Assembly (NCBI RefSeq): GCF_033958435.1
Contig: NC_134145.1
Location: 35,553,501-35,617,500 of the forward strand
Origin: Carettochelys insculpta
Lineage: Eukaryota > Chordata > Testudines > Carettochelyidae
Direction of reading: 5' to 3'
Length of the DNA: 64,000 nucleotides
The notes under the pieces are model-generated. The model was given only the letters and a program-made list of their open reading frames with translations. It was not told the origin of the DNA and made no database searches. Below, piece after piece: positions 33,788 through 42,869 of the stretch (positions are counted from its first letter, which is position 1; the number at the start of each line of letters is the position of its first letter). A program made the translations under genes and the position numbers.

Positions 33788-34151
33788 GGCTATCTGGAAA
33801 GGTGAAACTCTCACAGAAAGTGTGTGAGCCCCGCAGTAGCTGTGTTGTTCCTCAAGGAAGCATGCAGCCCTCAGCATAGGCAGAGAAGATGGGTGGAGGG
33901 AGTCTCTTTTAGACTGTGCTCGACTGGGGCTTTCGGAAGGGCTTGCCATCCATGCAACCCTATCTGATGGGGTTCTGGGCCCCATTTAGTTGAGAAAGTG
34001 GCAGTCTGGCTGCTCTCTGTTGACAGAGCAGATTACTTTTTCAATGTGCTTTTGTGTGTGTGTACATGACCTGTCTACAGAGGGGTTGTCAGGAGATCTC
34101 TTCTGACAGTAACTTCTGTCGACAGATCACTCTAGTGTAGACATAGCCTGG

Positions 34152-36400
34152 GTATGTCTGTCTCTCTTGTGTGCTCTTTGTGTCTGCAATGAGTATTTCT
34201 TTCACTGTACAGTATCTGTAGGATGGACAAAAATATTATAGTGCTGACTAGTTCTTTTCACTGTATTTTTCCTTCTTTTCCTAAGTCAAACAATTGTTCA
34301 GCTCCTTATTTTGCAGTTAACTTACTGTTCTTATAATAGTTCTGCCTTTTATGAAATATTTTGTAAAAAGCATTTCATAGGGTGTGTACGGGGCCAAATC
34401 TGGCTTTTCAAAGTGAAAACCACTCAAAAAGCAGGCACTAACTCATATACCATTCCTTTGCGGTAGTTGAAACACAAGGTCAATTTGACATCAGGCTAGG
34501 TAGTGCCTAGGTATGATTGGTAGTTTGGGCTACACACAGGAAATTTGCTCAATGGGAAGTAGTGGGTGGTATGCATAGAGATATGGTGCATGAGGCATTT
34601 TAAGTAGGATACTCTTATCCAGGTTTTAGGCATACTGCACCAGTTTTTCCCCAAGTCACAACCATTTTCACTGCTGAGTGCCATTATTTACTCAAGATTT
34701 GTACGCATGACACTCTCTATTCTTTATATTTAATAGAACTAACCTGGAAACATGCTATAAGGAATATGGAAAATGAAATCAGCAGCAGTCTATCCCATTG
34801 TGATAAGAGTACAGAGAACATGTAGTCAAACAGGGTATTTAATAGTAACCCAAATATAAAACATAATTTTTTGGATGCAATAGAGATTCTGTACAAGGTC
34901 TTTTTAATTGGGGCTTTATGCAGAAAAAGCCCCATGTAATAAAAAGCACAATCTTTTCTCAATGTAAGAGAAATGGTGAGAGTGAAGACAGGGAAAGTCT
35001 TATGAGACCAAAAATAGTTTTTCATTGAAACAAACAAAACATGGTTCTGTATCCAAGACCAGTCTTGTGAGTAAAGCCACCATCATCGACTTATAAAATG
35101 AATATCACATTGCAATATGAGTTCTGGTGTTGTGTTGTTTTGAGTATATTTCTTTCATTATAGGAAAATACTGCAGTTTCTTGCAGCCAGACTTCCAGGT
35201 ATGACCATTTATCAAACCTCCAGCTGGTATATTAAAAATACTAAGGACCAAAAAGGTGTCTATGGTTCAAGTACAATGATCCAAAATGTGATGCAGCATT
35301 TCTGACATTTTGTGGGCCTGGGGCACTGGTGCACACTGGCCCCTCTGAGACTCTTTTTGTGGGCAGACAATAGTCTGGACTCCTGTGGGCTGTAATACTT
35401 TGGCCTAATATTGGTTATTAGATTTGGTGTGCAAGTGCTGGGTGGTGCTGGTGTCTTGCTATATATAGGAGATCAGACTAGAAGGTCTGGTGCTCTATTT
35501 TGGCTTTTACCCTATGATTTTATGAATTCTAATGAGGTGTTGCATGTTACGTGGAAAGCATCATAAAAACATTTATCCTTAGTTGCCTTCTCCACTTGCT
35601 TGAATTGAACAGGTGGAAAGATAATGAGAGGACATTTACCTCCAAATTGATGTGTAGTGACAGAGAGAAATTCTCCTCTATACAGAAAACTCTTAAAATG
35701 GATTTTGCATAGACTTTGGACTAGTCTTGAGTTTAGGGGTGAATTTCACTTTACGTATATATGAAGTCTGCTACTGCACATTTATTATTTTTGTGTGTGT
35801 ATATGCCTGAGTGATTCTCACTCCTCAGCTGGTCACATAGGAGCTGGATAACTCAGGACATGAATTCTTTATTAGACCTGAGTTGTATAATATATATATA
35901 AATGTGTATAATATATATATAGTCCACAGATGCATGATATAGCATTTTTATTAAAATCTATCATTTATATATTTTTATAATGGTAGATCTTTTTCTCAAC
36001 TGCTTGTGAGCCGCAGGATATGCAGTATCCATTCATTTGTGCAGAGTTACACTCTGATGAAACACTGATAAAATGAAAATGAAGCTAAGAAATGTGGGCC
36101 CCCGGGATACTGGGACGCAGCCATTTCAGAGTCTAATACACTTTTTATCTAATAAATTGACTTCTCTTTTTCCTTTTTTAAAAAAGAGATCCTCTGTAAA
36201 ACATCAACAAAGAAAATAAGATCGGTGTACATACAGTACATTGCAGAGAATGCCAAAAGGACAATCTTTATGTAACTGTGATGGAGTATTAAATATTGAA
36301 GAGGTATGGAAATAATTCAGAGAAAAGTCCTGTTTCATATTATACATACTAAAGTTGTTCACTGTTTGACAATGCGCCTTGAAAAAAAGAGAGATTACCT
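34152..36400. other. Unique AT-rich DNA, no gene seen
   Basis: It holds a CR1 3' fragment at 35290-35531 and an AT-dinucleotide tract at about 35889-35925. Nothing else is recognisable. Confidence 0.55.
35290..35531 (+). mobile_element. CR1-type LINE 3' end fragment
   Basis: The 3' part reads AGGAGATCAGACTAGAAGG, then TATGATTTTATGAATTCT, the usual 3' end of sauropsid CR1 copies. The upstream limit is uncertain. Confidence 0.65.
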
Positions 36401-36568
36401 TTAAAATTATAGACATGAAAGACAGGAAAGCCTTATTTCAAAATAAGCTGTTCCAGAAGAGCTATTCCAGAATATTTTATTTTGAAATAGCATATCTACA
36501 CACAAAAGCACATTTTGAAATAGCACTTAGGTATTTCAGAATACAGCATCTACACACATAGGTCACGC

Positions 36569-36942
36569 AGGCCTCTCTCTTCCGGAAGGGGCATGGTAAT
36601 GAGCAAAGGGGAATATTCAAATGAGGCATGGATTTAAGTATCTCAAGCCTTATTTGCATAGTCCCATGAAATTTTGCTTCCGGAAGAGCCCCTTCTGGAA
36701 GCTACAGAGCTGTCTAGATGGGAACCTTCTGGAATGTTTGAGGAATAAGGGGGCTTTTGGAATGAGGGAATTCCTTTCAGAAGGGCCCCATTTACATGGT
36801 TCTGTAGCTTCCGGAAGGGTTTCTTCCAGAAGTGAAATCTTGCAGGACTGTGCAAATGAGGCATGAGATATTTAAATCCATGCCTCATTTGAATATTCCC
36901 TTTTGCTCACTACCATGCCCATTCCAGAACGGAGAGGGCTGT
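36569..36942. mobile_element. Fold-back (palindromic) MITE
   Basis: The left arm (from CTTCCGGAAGGGGCATGG at about 36580) is repeated in inverse order by the right arm up to CATGCCCATTCCAGAACGG (about 36930). The arms are close to 190 bp with almost no spacer. As a result both strands encode frames starting MRHGFKYL (36621 on +, 36888 on -), which is a mirror effect and not two genes. It could form a long hairpin. Confidence 0.85.
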
Positions 36943-37022
36943 AGAGAAGCGGTCATAGAGCCTATTTTGAAATAGAGCCATTGGGTGCACTACGGCTTAT
37001 TTTGATATAGGCTCTGTTCTCT

Positions 37023-37413
37023 GGCTGCGTCTACACTAGCAGGTTCTGTTCCAAAAGAACAAACTGAGCATCCACATGCAAAATGCGCTCTTTCAAATTC
37101 CTTTTGAAAGGGTGCAGTGCCTCTTCCAGAGGCCCTTTTCCTCTCCCAAATGAGGAAGAGCATCTTTTTCCCAAAATTCTTTCAGGAAAAAACATGTAGG
37201 TGCTCCGGGGGCCCTTTGTTTGAAAGAGTGGTCCTCATGGTGCCGGATTTTTTGATTGCTGGCTCGTTCTTTCAGATGAGTGGCGACTGAGTGGATGATC
37301 TCTTTTGAAAGAGCAGATTGCTCCTTTGATTCACTTTTTTGTGTGTGGATGCACTCTTTCAAAAGATCTTCTGGAACAGATCGTGGAAAGATCACTGTCG
37401 TATAGTCGCGGCC
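37023..37413. mobile_element. MITE with GGCTGCGTCTACAC end
   Basis: The left end is GGCTGCGTCTACACTAGCAG. The right end is a decayed inverse reading GTCGTATAGTCGCGGCC. The interior has CTTTCAAA/TTTGAAAG words on both sides. It lies inside an older MITE with TATTTTGAAATAG words. Confidence 0.7.
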
Positions 37414-37480
37414 CTTCTCTTAACAGCAACTATTTCTAAATGGCTATTTCAAAATAAGTACCTCCTAGGTTCCTCATAGT

Positions 37481-38250
37481 GGCTGCATCTACACTAGCAA
37501 ATTCTTTTGAAAGATTTTTGAAAGAAGCGGGCTCTTTCGAAAGATCCCACGGACCATCTACACACAAAAAGCCTTTTTTTTTAAAGTAAATCGAAAGAAT
37601 GCAGCACTCCTTTCAAAAGTGTTCTTCCACTCCCATTTCAGGAAGAATGCCTTCTTTTAAAAGCTTTTGAAAGAAAACGTGTAGAAGCTCCTCATGGCCC
37701 TTCTTTTGAAAGAGCAGTCCTCGTGACACCTGATTTTTCAATCCCTGGCCTGTTTTTTCAAAAGAGCGGGGACTGTGCGGACACCTATCTTTCAAAAGAA
37801 CAGATCACTCTTTTGATTTGCTTTTTTTTGTGTGTGGACGCACTCTTTCAAAAAAAAGTAACAAAGAGGAAGCCGTGCTAGTCTATACACTATCAAAACA
37901 AAAAGCAGTCAAGTAGCACTTTAAAGACTAGCAAAATGGTTTATTAGGTGAGCTTTCGTGGGACAGACCCACTTCTTCAGACCATAGCCAGACCAGAACA
38001 GACAATATTTAAGGCACAGAAAACCAAACCTTGCTTACTGTTTTTGGTTCTCTATGCCTTAAATATTGAGTCTGTTCTGGTCTGGCTATGGTCTGAAGAA
38101 GTGGGTCTGTCCCACGAAAGCTCACCTAATAAACCATTTTGCTAGTCTTTAAAGTGCTACTTGACTGCTTTTTCTTTCAAAAAAAGTTCTTTTGGAAGAC
38201 ATCTTCCAGAAGGGCTTCTTTTGAAAAATCTCTGTAGTGTAGATGTAGCC
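37481..38250. mobile_element. MITE with GGCTGCATCTACAC end, split by a Penelope-like insertion
   Basis: The left end is GGCTGCATCTACACTAGC and the right end is GTAGTGTAGATGTAGCC. The arms are rich in CTTTTGAAAG. It is the target of the insertion at 37860-38172. Confidence 0.8.
37860..38172 (-). mobile_element. Penelope-like fold-back insertion with hammerhead-like core
   Basis: The target duplication TCTTTCAAAAAAA(A)GT is at 37844-37859 and 38173-38187. The arm at about 37900-38027 is the inverse of that at about 38043-38172. The unpaired left tail (37861-37899) is the inverse of the tail of the element at 61461-61660. On the + strand, 38093-38120 reads CTGAAGA, an extra A, the stem GTGGG/CCCAC, then GAAA, the order of a hammerhead ribozyme core (CTGANGA-stem II-GAAA). 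Hammerheads are known in Penelope-like terminal repeats. The family assignment is inferred from this and from the inverted-arm layout, because no RT or GIY-YIG domain is present. Confidence 0.6.
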
Positions 38251-38334
38251 AGAATGAGGGCTACCTATTTCAAAATAAGCCAACCCCTATTTTGAAATTC
38301 TTTTGTAATAGCAGTTGTGTTGTGTAGACACAAG

Positions 38335-38591
38335 GGCCGTTTCTACACATGCCCCTTCTGGAGGAAGGGGCATGATAATGAGCAGCTCAGAAGATGCCAA
38401 TGAGGTGCAGATGTAAATTTCCCACGCCTTATTAGCATATGGCCAAGTGATTTGGAGTCTGGAAGAAACTCTTCTGGATGCCAACATACACGTGTAGATG
38501 CATGGCCCGTGGAGATCTTCTGGGAGGAAACCCTCCTTCCTGAAGCCCTCTCTTCCTCAAAGGGAAGGAAGGGGCATGTGTTGAAATGGCC
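38335..38591. mobile_element. MITE, 257 bp, related to the fold-back family
   Basis: The ends are GGCCGTTTCTACACATGCCC and GGGCATGTGTTGAAATGGCC, an inverted pair of about 25 bp. The phrase GGAAGGGGCATGATAATGAGC is shared with the fold-back MITE at 36569. It is non-coding. Confidence 0.75.
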
Positions 38592-38653
38592 TAGGATAGT
38601 TATTGTGAAATTGCAGCTGTTGTTTTGAAATAACTTTGCTGTGTAGACCTACT

Positions 38654-39086
38654 GGCTGTGGCTACACTGCATTCCGCTTTCAGAAGTTGAATGCAAATGA
38701 GCAAGATCAGAAATGCAGATGAGGTGTGGATTTACATATATTGTGTCTCATTTGCATAGTCTCATGTGATCTCACTTCCAGAAGAGCCTTTTCTGGAAGC
38801 AAAAACAGCCATGTAGATGGGGTTCCTTTGAGAACAAACCCCGTTTTCGAAACAACTCTTCTTCCTGAAACAAAGCAGGAAGGGTTCCTTCAAAAGCGGG
38901 GTTTATTTTCAAAGGAGCCCCATCTAAATGGCTGTTTATGCTTCTGGAAAAGACTTTTCTGGAAGTGAGATCATGCAAAAATGTGCAAATGAGGCACAAG
39001 ATATGTAACTCTGCACCTCATCTTCATTTCCAGTCTTGCCCATTTGCATTCCACTTCTGAAAGCAGAATGCAGTGTAGCCTCAGCT
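38654..39086. mobile_element. Fold-back (palindromic) MITE with TIR GGCTGTGGCTACAC
   Basis: The left GGCTGTGGCTACACTGCATT is matched by the right inverse ATGCAGTGTAGCCTCAGC. The arms of about 200 bp are inverse copies along their length. Both strands therefore give near-identical chance frames ending KRLFWK (38726-38968 on +, 38772-38999 on -). The flanks ACT and ACC may be a decayed target duplication. Confidence 0.85.
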
Positions 39087-39089
39087 ACC

Positions 39090-41260
39090 TTGACACACTG
39101 CATCAAGATCCCATGCCTTTGATGGTTACTGGCAGCGTGTTCAAGTTTTCTTGGAATGGGGCCCTTCAAGATACTTCATCACAGAGTGAAGACTTTTCTG
39201 GCACTTAAAAAGTTCAGAAAAATCTTTGATGCAAATTGTATATGAAGTGAGTTAACCATTCATTATAATATGGGAATTAAAAATTTAAAAATATTATGAA
39301 CACACACACACACACATTTTATTGTATGTTTTTCAGTACTGTTGTTAGGTTTGCCAACCTTCCAGTGACTGTTGAAAGCAATCCTGTAGAGTTTAGTAGG
39401 ATATTTTAAGAAAATGACATTACGTCATGTTGGAAAAAAAAATGTCCCCTGGATTAGCTTTCAGTTACAGTTGGCAATCCTAACTATTGTTGATAACACA
39501 GATCCCATGTAACGTACTTTTTAAGGACATAATCCTGTAGGTGCAGAGTGCCCTTAAGTGCCATATACATTGATGTTACTTGAGGACACTTGGCATAGCT
39601 CAGGACTGAGCCTTTAACGTGAAGCATTTTGACTGGATATGGGAAAAATAGTGCTATATTGTTTCCATTTACTGTGCATTTGCTGAATTCTGTTGACTTA
39701 AGTCCTCAGTTTAACATTTTGTAGCATACATTTCATGGTGTGAATGAACTCTGGTTTTCAGAATGAGTTCTTCCCACTGAAAATAATGTTTATATCTGTG
39801 AGTTTAATATGCTTCAAATTTAGCTAGGCTCAGGTTTTTATGGGTCATTTATAGGTTTTATGAAAGGATAACAGAATTTTCCTAGTTATATGATCAAGTA
39901 ACATTCTGTTTTTTTAATCTCTCTAAACTTCTGACAGTTCCATAAGCATCATAGCCATTTTTCTGTTTGCTTAGGTGTTCAAACATTCCCTCACTCCTAG
40001 AAAAGCTTTTCTTGTACCCAAGATTGAAGAGATACTGACATATTAACAAATGGTGAGTGTTTCTCTTTACAGAAACAACAGTAAATTAGGAGAGCGAAAG
40101 GTTTTATTTCTTTATCAGTTTTTGAGTGTGTTCTTCATATCAAGAGGCAGCCAGTTTTAGATCTTTGTTTTCAACAAGCAGAAAACAATTTCATTGGCAA
40201 ATGCTTCTTTTGACTTATATCAAAAATAGTGTGCTGGGTTGAGCAAAAGTAAATGAATTATTATTATTTGTTTTGGAAGAGCAAGAAAATGATAAGGAAG
40301 ACTTTCTTTTACTACTGCAATGTTTTTCCAACAGTTTTGTGCAAAAAGACAAAATACCAAGAAAATAAGTGCTTTTGTAGAATTGTATGGTAAATAAACA
40401 ACAGAAAATAGTGTTCTTTCCTCATTGCCACCAAAAATACACTTCTTAGTGAATAGAAAAATGCAGTGGGTTAAAGTTTTATCATGCTGGGGATAGACCA
40501 TATGTAAAACTGAAACAAAACATGCTGTTTGTAACTTGATGGCTGTTAACTGCTTGCTGAGAAGTTGATTTATTTTCAGATACCTTAGTGTTTCTCTGCT
40601 TTTGTCTGCTCTGACTGCTTTACAAGTATGTGTACAAAGTCAGGCTTAAAAATTACAGGTTGTGTAATACAGAAAATGGAACAATTGCCTTTGCTTAGTC
40701 AAAATTGTTGTTCTTCAGTCATCATGTGGTACCTTTTTTTTGTAAAGATGGAGTGTTGAATGACAGGTGCTGGGCTTGTGCTTAATCATTTCTTCTACAA
40801 GAGCAAGGAAACACAGGACTTTTTTATTTCTTGTTATTAGCTGGGCTATCACTGGGCTGCTCTGTTATTATAGGCCTTTTCCCTTTGTCTCATCAGTTTA
40901 TGTCACAATGGAAATACCATGGTAGAGCAGAAAGAAGCAACCAGTCATAAGGATGGGATAGAATGGAAGTGAAATACTGTAGGAAGAAACTATGCAGACA
41001 TCCTGCCCCACTTAGCAGATACTTTTTTATTCTGCAGCATGCTGCAGTTGAAGGGGGAACAAACAGCTAGTGAGCATGTGCCTTTATTCCTTTGCACCAC
41101 AGCAGAGTATGTGCAAGTTTGAATAGTGTTGGAAGGAAGACAGTGTTTTGTACTGAATATATAACCCTGTCGTGCAGACTGGTACTCAAATGAACATGCT
41201 ACTGAAGTTAGTGGGCATGAATGAATGTACAAGGTTGTCTTTTTTATTACTTATTACTCA
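39090..41260. other. Unique AT-rich DNA, no gene seen
   Basis: A CA microsatellite lies at 39300-39317. The stretch at about 39525-39625 has an old amniote-repeat look (CCTGTAGGTGCAGAGTGC, TAGCTCAGGACTGAGCC), but I cannot name it. Confidence 0.55.
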
Positions 41261-41265
41261 TCTTT

Positions 41266-41355
41266 TTGTAGCATTTAGGAGTCCCATTAATGGGCCAAGA
41301 CCACACTGGTAGGCACTCTACAAACAAAGAATGATGAGACAGTCCTTGCCCCAAA
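41266..41355 (+). repeat. Old amniote interspersed repeat fragment
   Basis: GGCACTCTACAAACAAAGAATGATGAGACAGTCCTTGCCCCAAAGA, read in pieces, resembles a widespread amniote repeat with CTGTACAAACAC and GACAGTCCCTGCCCC. The family is not settled (CR1/L3-like or SINE). Confidence 0.45.
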
Positions 41356-41588
41356 GATGACATATTTTATTAATGATATGTCAAAAAAAATGGCTTCCTC
41401 CAAAATGCTATTTTCCTGGTGTAGAAATTGCTGAAGAAAATAAATTGGGGGAAGGTCTTAGGTCAATGGGACGTACCATTTATGCAGGTTTAGGAAGTCC
41501 TTTCACCCATGGCACTCTTAAAACTTATGTCCTTCAGTGGGTGCTCATATGAGGACTTGCCAAGACAGAGTAAATTATCACTTTAAAA

Positions 41589-42301
41589 CATGGATGGGGA
41601 ACCTCCAGGCCATGGGTCACATCCAGTCCACAGTTTAATTTCATCCAGCTCACAGCAAGTCTCCATGCCACAGGCCTTGTGGCCCTTGTGGCCCCTTGAC
41701 GAAGAAAAGATAAAAAAAACTGTTTGCTTCCCCTGCTCCCAGCACCAGCTCCACAGCTCCCATTGGCTGAGAACCATGGCCAATGGGAGATGGAGGTAAG
41801 GCACTTGGGGGTGCAGGCAGCACACACCACACACTATGCAGAGCCCCCTGGCCATGCCTTCACTTAGGGGCTGGACATGGCAACTGCTTCTGGGAGGAGT
41901 GAGTAGTCAGGGCAGGCAGGGCATCTTACTGTACCACCAAGTGGGAAGTGCTCAGTTAAGTGCTGCTCAGCTGCAGCACATGCCCTAAACCCCTCACCCC
42001 AGCCCTGAACCCCCCTCCGACACTCCAGAACCACTGGCCCCACCTGGAGCCCCATCCTGCACCCCAGACCCCTAATTCTCAGCCCCACCTCAAAGTCTGC
42101 ACCCCACTGGGGCCCTCATCCCCTGCTACACCTCAACCCCCTGACACAGCCCAGATCCCCTCCCACATTCTGAACACCTCCTTTCTGGCCCCACCCCATG
42201 CCTCTATACCTCCCTCTACAAGACTACGTGAGGCTAGTGATTGATTTTTTTCTGTTGGACAGTGGTCCCGAATAGAAAAAGGAGGTCACCTACCTCTGCT
42301 G
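41589..42301. mobile_element. hAT-like non-autonomous element with C-rich interior
   Basis: The left end CATGGATGGGGAACCTCC and the right end GGTCACCTACCTCTGCTG are a loose inverted pair in the style of GGGGTGGGCAACCT hAT elements. The interior (about 41985-42225) is a degenerate C-rich tandem tract (CCCTGAACCCCC, CACCCCAGACCCC). I see no clean 8-bp duplication. Confidence 0.5.
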
Positions 42302-42800
42302 TAAAATCTAAATTCAAACAGGAGGTTGAGAGGCAGAGACTTACATTCTTGAAATATGTGGTGTCTTGTAGCTCCTAACAGTTAGGTAACTACCTTGCCT
42401 GGAATCAGAAAAAATGCAGGTGGAGTGCTCAAAGAGTAACCCAGTACAGCTTCTATAGGCCATTGCTAATGTCCTCAGCCAAAGAGGTGTGACTCCAGCT
42501 GCAGCTGGGATTGGCTAAAAGTTTTGAGCACTTGTTGGCTGTTTGGTGGCATGTGAGAAAGCTACAAATGATTCCATGAACAAGTCAGATATGGAGAGTG
42601 CGGAGTTCTTGGAAAGAGAGGACTAAGGATAAGGTTGGCCTGGCAGAGAGAAATCTCCAGCTCCAGGAGATCATTAAGGCTGAGGGGAGAAGGAAGGAAA
42701 AGAAGGTAAGTCCTTGGAAGAGATGGAAATGAAAAGGAGTTGGCAGAAGCTTGGTAAAGGAATGTTAATTCTTTGTGTAACACCAACAGACCTGGGTCAT

Positions 42801-42867
42801 GGGAAGGGGTTGACCCTGCAGCTATAGAGGCTGAAGTCCTGTGCTCTACCACATGAGCTAAAGGCCA
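42801..42867 (-). repeat. tRNA-derived sequence (SINE head or tRNA relic)
   Basis: On the - strand, TTTAGCTCATGTGGTAGAGC fits a tRNA D-arm with A box, and GCAGGGTCAACCCC resembles the T-arm B box with one mismatch. The acceptor stem does not close and there is no terminator, so it is not a working tRNA. Confidence 0.45.
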
Positions 42868-42869
42868 GC

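Larger units (their letters stand above)
26672..34148. mobile_element. Old Harbinger element H3, carrying a nested hAT
   Basis: The ends are GGCTGCATCTAATTTAGAAGG (left, decayed) and TCTAGTGTAGACATAGCC (right). The end-proximal DNA has the TTGTCAA/CTGTTGACAGA words of the MITEs at 2692 and 49609. After the hAT (26737-30872) is removed, H3 holds a + strand Myb-like gene and a - strand nuclease gene that meet at an internal deletion near 32640. No exact 3-bp target duplication is visible (TTG against TGG). Decay is heavier than in H1 and H2, so it is older. Confidence 0.8.

Noticed and set aside
36621..36888. Two overlapping antisense genes with the same N-terminus
   Set aside because: The similarity comes from the palindromic structure of the MITE, which makes both strands read alike.
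37900..38172. A CRISPR array or attenuator-like hairpin
   Set aside because: There is one inverted pair only, in vertebrate DNA, with target duplications. A fold-back retroelement explains it better.
38726..38999. A second pair of antisense look-alike proteins
   Set aside because: Same explanation: inverted arms of a fold-back MITE.
42801..42867. A functional tRNA gene
   Set aside because: The acceptor stem does not pair, the B box has a mismatch and no terminator T-run follows.
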